Shown one piece after another: positions 59,866-64,000 of a stretch of DNA of 64,000 nucleotides. The notes below the pieces were generated by a model. It saw only the letters and a list, made by a program, of their open reading frames with translations, made no database searches and was not told the origin of the DNA. Source of the DNA: Streptomyces sp. NBC_00239 (GTDB taxonomy: Bacteria; Actinomycetota; Actinomycetes; Streptomycetales; Streptomycetaceae); assembly GCF_036194065.1 (NCBI RefSeq), contig NZ_CP108098.1:70079-134078 (forward strand), written 5' to 3'. The translations under genes were made by a program, and so were the position numbers. Position 1 is the stretch's first letter. Every line of letters begins with the position of its first letter.

Positions 59866-59947
59866 GGGTCGTCCCTTCGTCGTGTGTGCGTGTGCCCGGG
59901 GCGGGCTGCCGACCCGCCCCGGTGCGCGGTGTGTGCTCGGCTGGGGC

Positions 59948-60187
59948 CTACCAGCCGTACCACCATCCGCGTATCTGGTCGGGGGTCTGTCCCTGGTTCC
60001 CCATCCACGTTTCCGCGATCTGCTCGAAAGTGGCTTCCGGGTTCTCCAGCAACTGCCCAACGGTGTGGACCATGAGCTGCAAGGCGTCCTCGGCCGGGCC
60101 GCTCGGGTTGAGCGCCTCGGTAAGCAGAGCGGCCGCGCCTTCGGTTGCGGCCTCGACCTCTTGGGGGGTGTAGGGCGGCGTGGGAAT
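59948..60187 (-). CDS. Small acidic protein with probable ATT start
   Basis: About 79 residues, ending WMGNQGQTPDQIRGWWYGW. The reading frame PYTPQEVEAATEGAAALLTE and MVHTVGQLLENPEATFEQIA is convincingly protein-like, but no ATG, GTG or TTG lies near the 5' end. An ATT at 60187 sits 5 nt after GGAG, so a rare ATT start is the best reading; an internal ATG in ALQLMVHT (about 60073) would halve it. Located between the two zinc-ribbon-like genes on the same strand. Not recognised. Confidence 0.45.
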   Translation of the reverse strand: MPTPPYTPQEVEAATEGAAALLTEALNPSGPAEDALQLMVHTVGQLLENPEATFEQIAETWMGNQGQTPDQIRGWWYGW

Positions 60188-60390
60188 GGCGACTCCTCGA
60201 TGGTGGGGTGATGTGGGGCTTCCGGGCAGGCGCGGCGAGCGTCGCTGTGGTCCTGGCGGTCGTCGCCCGGCGGGTAGCAGCCTGACGGGCCTGCGGTAGG
60301 CGTGCGCTGCCGCCTGGCGTCCGTCGCACTCCGCCGTTTCCAGCCCGGTGGGCCGGTGGCCGGACGATGCGTCCGGCCACCGTGAGCGGG

Positions 60391-60777
60391 TTAGAACGGC
60401 GCCTCGTCGCGCCAGTCGCTCGGGGCGGGCTTCGGCTTCCGGGGCCACTCGCTCGGCCTGGCAACCAACGCGAGACGGAAGGCCATGGCAAGGGGTCCGC
60501 GCACAGTGACGTACCGCCGGTACTCCGGGCAGACAGGGCACGGCCCGGTGTAGTCGTAGTAGGGGTTGCTGGCGTAGTCGGTGCCCACCTGCTCGTACAG
60601 GGAACCACTGCCCTGGCAGCGGGGGCAGTCGGGGTTCGCCTCTCGCAGTACCGTGACGGCGGTGGGGTTGCTGTAGGGCGACAGCTCGACGACAACGTAC
60701 CCCCGGCGCCACATGAACCCTTCTCGCTCCAGCTTCCGGTACCGGCGGGTGAGCGCATTTCGGGCTCGCACGTACAT
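60391..60777 (-). CDS. Small zinc-ribbon-like protein B
   Basis: 128 residues from the ATG at 60777 behind GAGGAAGG. Basic N-terminus (RARNALTRRYRKLEREGF), then CPRCQGSGSL and GPCPVCPEYRRY forming a four-cysteine site, and a C-terminal DWRDEAPF tail like its paralogue at 59566. Larger than protein A by a Tyr/Asn-rich insert (TDYASNPYYDYTG) between the two cysteine pairs. Confidence 0.65.
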   Translation of the reverse strand: MYVRARNALTRRYRKLEREGFMWRRGYVVVELSPYSNPTAVTVLREANPDCPRCQGSGSLYEQVGTDYASNPYYDYTGPCPVCPEYRRYVTVRGPLAMAFRLALVARPSEWPRKPKPAPSDWRDEAPF

Positions 60778-60851
60778 GGGTGGATCCTTCCTCGCGGTGT
60801 GCGTGTGAGGTGGGCACGGGGGCGGCGGGGCCAACCGCCGCCCCCGGATGG

Positions 60852-61208
60852 TCAGAAGCGGTTGCCGGGTTCCCGGCGGGTGCACTGGCCCTCGAACACC
60901 ACGAGGTGCGTAAGGAGCTGCTGCGCGGCCGCGAGGAGCGGCGGGCCGTCCACGGCCACGAACTCGGGCACCCGCTCCTGGTTCTCCTTCGCGGCCTTGA
61001 GCTGGGCGCGCATGATGGCCGCCCACGGGGTGTCGGCGCACACGGTGTGGACCTCGGGAGTGCCGTTGTTGTACTCGGCGTACTTCTTCCCCCACACCAG
61101 CACCACGGTGTACTTCTGCGGGGCGGCGGGCTTCCGGCTCTTGCTGCGGGCGCGGGCCAGACGGTCGGCCTTCCAAGCGTCGAGCAGTACACGGAACATG
61201 CGGATCAT
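60852..61208 (-). CDS. Hypothetical small plasmid protein
   Basis: 118 residues from the ATG at 61208 behind TGGAGGACG. The centre KYTVVLVWGKKYAEYNNGTP followed by VHTVCADTPWAAIMRAQLKA is an alpha-beta fold. First gene of the minus-strand run below promoter P1. Not recognised. Confidence 0.6.
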   Translation of the reverse strand: MIRMFRVLLDAWKADRLARARSKSRKPAAPQKYTVVLVWGKKYAEYNNGTPEVHTVCADTPWAAIMRAQLKAAKENQERVPEFVAVDGPPLLAAAQQLLTHLVVFEGQCTRREPGNRF

Positions 61209-61275
61209 GTCGTCCTCCAGCAGAGTGCGTGTGGTGTGGGCCTTCCCGGGGAGCCACCCCGTTCCGACAAGAAGA

Positions 61276-61305
61276 ACTCTACCAGCTAGTCCCCCCCTTT
61301 GCCAA
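61276..61305 (-). promoter_or_regulatory. Promoter P1 of a repeated promoter/leader module
   Basis: On the minus strand: TTGGCA, 18 nt, TAGAGT, then the conserved leader CTTGTCGGAACGGGGTGGC that contains a CGGGG/CCCCG hairpin. The gene at 61208 follows. The same module recurs at 62672 and 63086. Confidence 0.65.
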
Positions 61306-61983
61306 CCTGAAAGGGCATCTGAGCTGGTCTTTTTGCGGCCTGTTGCGCGCGGTCGGCGTCGCTGCGGTCGCCGCCACTGCCTCTTACTGCTGCTTGTTCT
61401 TGGCTGCCGGGGCGTGCGGGTGTTGCACGTGGATGGGGAGTCTCTCTCTGCCCTGTGTGGGCCTGTGCCACAGAAAGTCAGCCACGGCGATGCCCGCACG
61501 CGGTTGACGGGAGCAATGTGGGCATCAGCCACTTCCCGGTATCAGCCACGCTACCTATTTACGGTCTCAGCCCCGTGCCGGCCCGCGCGCCCGCCACGGC
61601 GGCCGGCCAACCGGCGGCCCGCCCGGGCCCGTCGGAGGCGAAGCCGAACGCGGGCGACGCGGGTCCAGCGCCGCAGCGCTGGCGGCGTCCGGGGCCGGCC
61701 CCGGCGGCGTCCGGGGCCGCCCCCGGATCGCGCCCCCGGCGCGATGCACCACCCACCACCAGCACGATCCATCCGAACGGCGACCAGGGCCGCCTGGGGA
61801 GTGCGAGGGGGCGGCGCGGAGCGCCCCTCGCACCCCGCCCGCCAGGGCGGGGTGACCACCCTCCGGGCAGGCGCACGACCTTGGCCCGGGGCCGGGCGGT
61901 CGTCGGCATCCGCGAGCGCTCGGGGAGCGTGTGCGCCGGTGCTGCTGCGCGGCGGCGTGTTCGGCGCTCTGGGCGGTGCGCCC
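61306..61983. other. GC-rich spacer without a supported gene
   Basis: About 680 nt. Open frames on both strands are Arg/Pro/Ala/Gly-rich with no ribosome site, as expected of chance frames in extreme GC. It contains the covarying hairpin at 61727-61745. Otherwise nothing recognised. Confidence 0.4.
61725..61753. repeat. Covarying hairpin motif, copy 1
   Basis: GGATCGCGCC-CCC-GGCGCGATGCACCACC: 8-bp stem with 3-nt loop. The copy at 63618 has ATCGCACC-GAA-GGTGCGAT, a paired G-C to A-T change that keeps the stem, with the same CCGG before and GCACCACC after. Confidence 0.6.
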
Positions 61984-62013
61984 GGGGGCGGCACCCTTTC
62001 GGGTGCCGCCTCC
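61984..62013 (-). terminator. Terminator of the gene at 62024
   Basis: 10-bp perfect stem GGCGGCACCC / GGGTGCCGCC with a TTTC loop, extendable by further pairs, starting 10 nt past the stop of the minus-strand gene. Confidence 0.7.
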
Positions 62014-62023
62014 GGCCTGCTTC

Positions 62024-62602
62024 TCAGAAGAGGAACACCGGCTCGGCCACCGCCGGGAGCTGGCGCGGCTCCGGTGCGGGCTGCGGCTCCTCGTCGGTCG
62101 CCTCCGTCTCGGCGTCCATCTCGGCGAAGTCGTCGAACTCGTCCACCTTGTGGAGCTCACCCGTGAGCTCTTCGAGCTCGTTCGGGTTGTCGCCGAACTC
62201 GAACCGCACACCGGCCGCGATCGTCTTGGGGTTGATGAACCACAGGGTCTTGGCGGCGGCCTTGTTCAGGACCTCGGCGAACTTCTGGGCGAGCGGCTGG
62301 GCGTCGTCCCGGTCGCCGAAGGGGCGGTTGCGGAGCGGGTGCACGAGTCGCCCGTCCGTGCCGGTGGTCCACACGGCGTCGACGTTCCAGCCGCGCTCAC
62401 CGATCAGACGGGAGGCGAAGAACGTCAGCGTCTCGCCGCCGTGGCGGCGCTTGATGGTGAACGTGGCGGTCAGGCCCCGGCGGGCCTTGTCGCCGACGAT
62501 CTTGGTCTCCTTGTCGATCTCCGCGATGATCATTCCGGCGCTGGCCGCGCGGCCGAACGCGGGGAAGTTGTTGACCTTCGCGACGATCTGGTTGTCGAAC
62601 AT
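62024..62602 (-). CDS. Hypothetical plasmid protein
   Basis: 192 residues from the ATG at 62602 behind CGGAGGAACGAG; a longer frame (to 62653) runs into the leader. The N-terminal ~150 residues are an alpha-beta domain (GLTATFTIKRRHGGETLTFF, RGWNVDAVWTTGTDGRLVHP). The C-terminal ~40 are very acidic (DEFDDFAEMDAETEATDEEP), like the tails of single-strand binding or adaptor proteins. No family recognised. Own promoter P2 and terminator, so a single-gene unit. Confidence 0.65.
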   Translation of the reverse strand: MFDNQIVAKVNNFPAFGRAASAGMIIAEIDKETKIVGDKARRGLTATFTIKRRHGGETLTFFASRLIGERGWNVDAVWTTGTDGRLVHPLRNRPFGDRDDAQPLAQKFAEVLNKAAAKTLWFINPKTIAAGVRFEFGDNPNELEELTGELHKVDEFDDFAEMDAETEATDEEPQPAPEPRQLPAVAEPVFLF

Positions 62603-62671
62603 TTCTCGTTCCTCCGGTGGAGTAAGTGTGGTGTGGTCTTCCCGGGGAGCCACCCCGTTCCGACAAGAGAT

Positions 62672-62700
62672 ACTCTACCAGCTCCACCCCCCTTTGCCAA
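62672..62700 (-). promoter_or_regulatory. Promoter P2 of the repeated module
   Basis: Minus strand TTGGCA, 17 nt, TAGAGT, then CTTGTCGGAACGGGGTGGC and the CGGGG/CCCCG leader hairpin. Drives the gene at 62602. Sequence before the -35 box (CCCTTTCGG) is shared too. Confidence 0.7.
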
Positions 62701-62870
62701 TCCGAAAGGGGCTTCTGAGCTGGGCTTTTCGAGGATTTTCAAGATCTTTTCGGGCGGCCGGTCAACAGGCTCGGCCACCCGGCCACCGCTTGCCGCTGCT
62801 GCGCCTTTGGCGGGGCGCTGGGCGGCCGTCGGCCGGGGGTGCGACAGTCCGCACCCCCGGCCGGTCGCCG

Positions 62871-63017
62871 TTAGCTGGTGCGGCCCCGGCGGCCCTTCTC
62901 GGCCTTCATCTTCTTCTCGGCCAGACGTCGGCTACCCGCCGACGAACGGCGCTCGCGGCCGGTGGGGTTCTCCCCGACCTTGCGCGGGTCGGGCTGACTC
63001 TCGCTGCGAGACGTCAT
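62871..63017 (-). CDS. Very small basic protein
   Basis: 48 residues from the ATG at 63017 behind CAGGAGG. Lys/Arg-rich throughout (GRERRSSAGSRRLAEKKMKA, ending EKGRRGRTS), so probably nucleic-acid binding. Expressed from promoter P3. No family recognised. Confidence 0.55.
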   Translation of the reverse strand: MTSRSESQPDPRKVGENPTGRERRSSAGSRRLAEKKMKAEKGRRGRTS

Positions 63018-63085
63018 CTCGCGACCTCCTGGGTTGGTGTGCGTGTGGTGTCGGTGCGGGGTGCCACCCCGTTCCGACAAGAGGA

Positions 63086-63114
63086 ACTATACTGGCTTGA
63101 CCCCCCTGGACCAA
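63086..63114 (-). promoter_or_regulatory. Promoter P3 of the repeated module
   Basis: Minus strand TTGGTC, 17 nt, TATAGT, then CTTGTCGGAACGGGGTGGC and the CGGGG/CCCCG hairpin. The core boxes differ from P1 and P2 while the leader stays identical. Confidence 0.65.
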
Positions 63115-63925
63115 ACGCGAAAGGGCCCGTGAGCTGGGCAAACGGCCCACCGGGCGGCAGTCGGCAGGCGGCCGGTCAACCCTCCTACCGCTCGCCGCTG
63201 CTGCGCCTTTCAGGCCCTGCATCCGTACGGCGGGACGGCCGGGTGACGGCCGGTCACCTGAGCCGCCCAGGGTGGCCGTGCTTGTGGCCTTGGGCGTGAT
63301 CTCTCTCCGGGGCCCTCCACGCACCTGATGTTGGGGACCGGTGCCCGTGGCGGCCGGCACCGGGTCCGCGGCGGGTCGGGGCGGTCCTGGGCGGGCACGG
63401 CGGTGGGGTACGGGAACTCAGGTCCCGGGGGGCGGGGGTCCGGAGGAGCCCCCCGGGACGGCAGCGCGCGGCGAAGCCTCACCGGCCCGCACGGCCGCGC
63501 CTCGACTGCCCGCACCGCCGGCCCGCTCCACACCAGCCATCGGGCCACGCCAGCCCCGGCGGGCCGGCCGCACCGGCCCGCACGGGCGCGGCACACCGAC
63601 CGGGCGCGCCCACTGCCGGATCGCACCGAAGGTGCGATGCACCACCGGACCAGCCGCACCCCGGCGACGGGAGCAGCCACCGGCGCACCGCCGCCCCGGC
63701 CGGCGCCGGGCCTTGCCACAGAGCGGCGGTGCGCTGCGGGTCCGGCCTGGGCCGCGTAGCGGCCGATGCCTGCCGCCCGCCAGGGCGTCCTTTTCCGTGC
63801 ACGGAGTGGCGCGCGGCGCCGCCCCGCGGCTCCGCCGTCGTCGGCTTCGCTCCGTGCCCTGTGTGCACCGGCGCGCCTCCGGCATGGGCTCGGCCTGGCG
63901 GCGCGGGACAGCGCAACGGGCCCGC
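63115..63925. other. GC-rich spacer without a supported gene
   Basis: About 810 nt with only chance-like frames. It holds the second covarying hairpin and nothing else I can name. Confidence 0.4.
63618..63646. repeat. Covarying hairpin motif, copy 2
   Basis: GGATCGCACC-GAA-GGTGCGATGCACCACC, the counterpart of the motif at 61725. Stem conserved with one compensated pair; loop completely different. Confidence 0.6.
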
Positions 63926-63956
63926 ACGGGGGCGGCCGGTGCCTCGCCGCCCCCGT
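63926..63956 (-). terminator. Terminator hairpin near the right edge
   Basis: Perfect 11-bp stem ACGGGGGCGGC / GCCGCCCCCGT with a 9-nt loop, just past the stop of the truncated minus-strand frame. Confidence 0.55.
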
Positions 63957-63963
63957 CGGGTGT

Positions 63964-64000
63964 TCAGCGCCGCCGAATGCGGCTGATGGTGATGAGCGCC
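63964..64000 (-). CDS. C-terminal end of a truncated gene
   Basis: Eleven codons (ALITISRIRRR) and a TGA are visible on the minus strand before the window ends. A gene is suggested only by the following terminator hairpin and by the pattern of neighbouring units. Confidence 0.3.
   Translation of the reverse strand, partial: ALITISRIRRR

Noticed and set aside
60367..63299. Two ~600-residue plus-strand frames (60367-62166 and 61455-63299)
   Set aside because: Arg/Pro/Ala-rich composition, no ribosome sites, and they run over well-supported minus-strand genes, promoters and terminators.
63210..63927. Minus-strand frames in the right-hand spacer
   Set aside because: Composition is typical of chance frames and no ribosome site precedes any start. 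A weak resemblance to a frame at 61551-61994 is due to the shared hairpin motif only.

Overview
The window looks like part of a large conjugative plasmid, or a plasmid-like integrative element, from Streptomyces or a close relative. The base composition is very GC-rich. Starts are ATG, GTG and occasionally TTG behind purine-rich ribosome sites, genes are tightly coupled through ATGA, GTGA and TGATG overlaps, and many protein families are typical of Streptomyces (XRE regulators with MmyB-like or TPR C-termini, DUF5999, DUF6302, DUF2637, DUF4913 and SCO6880-like proteins). No rRNA, tRNA or CRISPR array was seen. Family names come from reading the translations by eye; no database search was run.

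Layout. 1-3.8 kb: the edge of a secondary-metabolism locus, with a truncated type III polyketide synthase, an MBL-fold hydrolase, an MmyB-like regulator and a divergent FabG-type reductase. 4.1-5.6 kb: three tandem secreted SH3-like proteins. 5.9-11.6 kb: a coupled operon of MFS transporter, ATP-grasp-like protein, second MFS transporter, stand-alone tryptophan synthase alpha chain and two small proteins, with no TrpB. 11.6-18.4 kb: accessory genes (DUF1173, hypotheticals, a probable frameshifted gene) and a tyrosine recombinase. 18.9-26 kb: a maintenance-like region with an RraB-like protein, a long coiled-coil protein carrying an apparent frameshift, two copies of a 211-bp transposable element, a VapBC-like pair, and parA plus a partner gene flanked by matching palindromes. 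27.8-33 kb: regulators and small Streptomyces-specific proteins. 33.2-40.9 kb: a complete-looking FxLD-type class I lanthipeptide cluster (methyltransferase, precursor, LanB, LanC, stand-alone SpaB_C-type protein, helper). 41-58.3 kb: a type IV secretion-like conjugation module (VirB1-, VirB2-, VirB6-, VirB4- and VirD4-like proteins) ending in a convergent 1,884-residue MobF relaxase with a candidate oriT behind it. 58.3-64 kb: small plasmid proteins on the minus strand, driven by three copies of one promoter/leader module and separated by GC-rich spacers that carry a covarying hairpin.

The most unusual signal is the pair of 211-bp elements at 21.6-22.1 kb. They are 210/211 identical, have 25-bp terminal inverted repeats, begin TG and end CA, and each is flanked by its own perfect 5-bp target duplication (TCCGA and ACCCG). 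Inside each, a 16-bp motif occurs twice at the left end in tandem and three times at the right end in inverted orientation. This is the end architecture of Mu/Tn7/Tn402-type transposons, here in a non-autonomous miniature with no transposase in the window.
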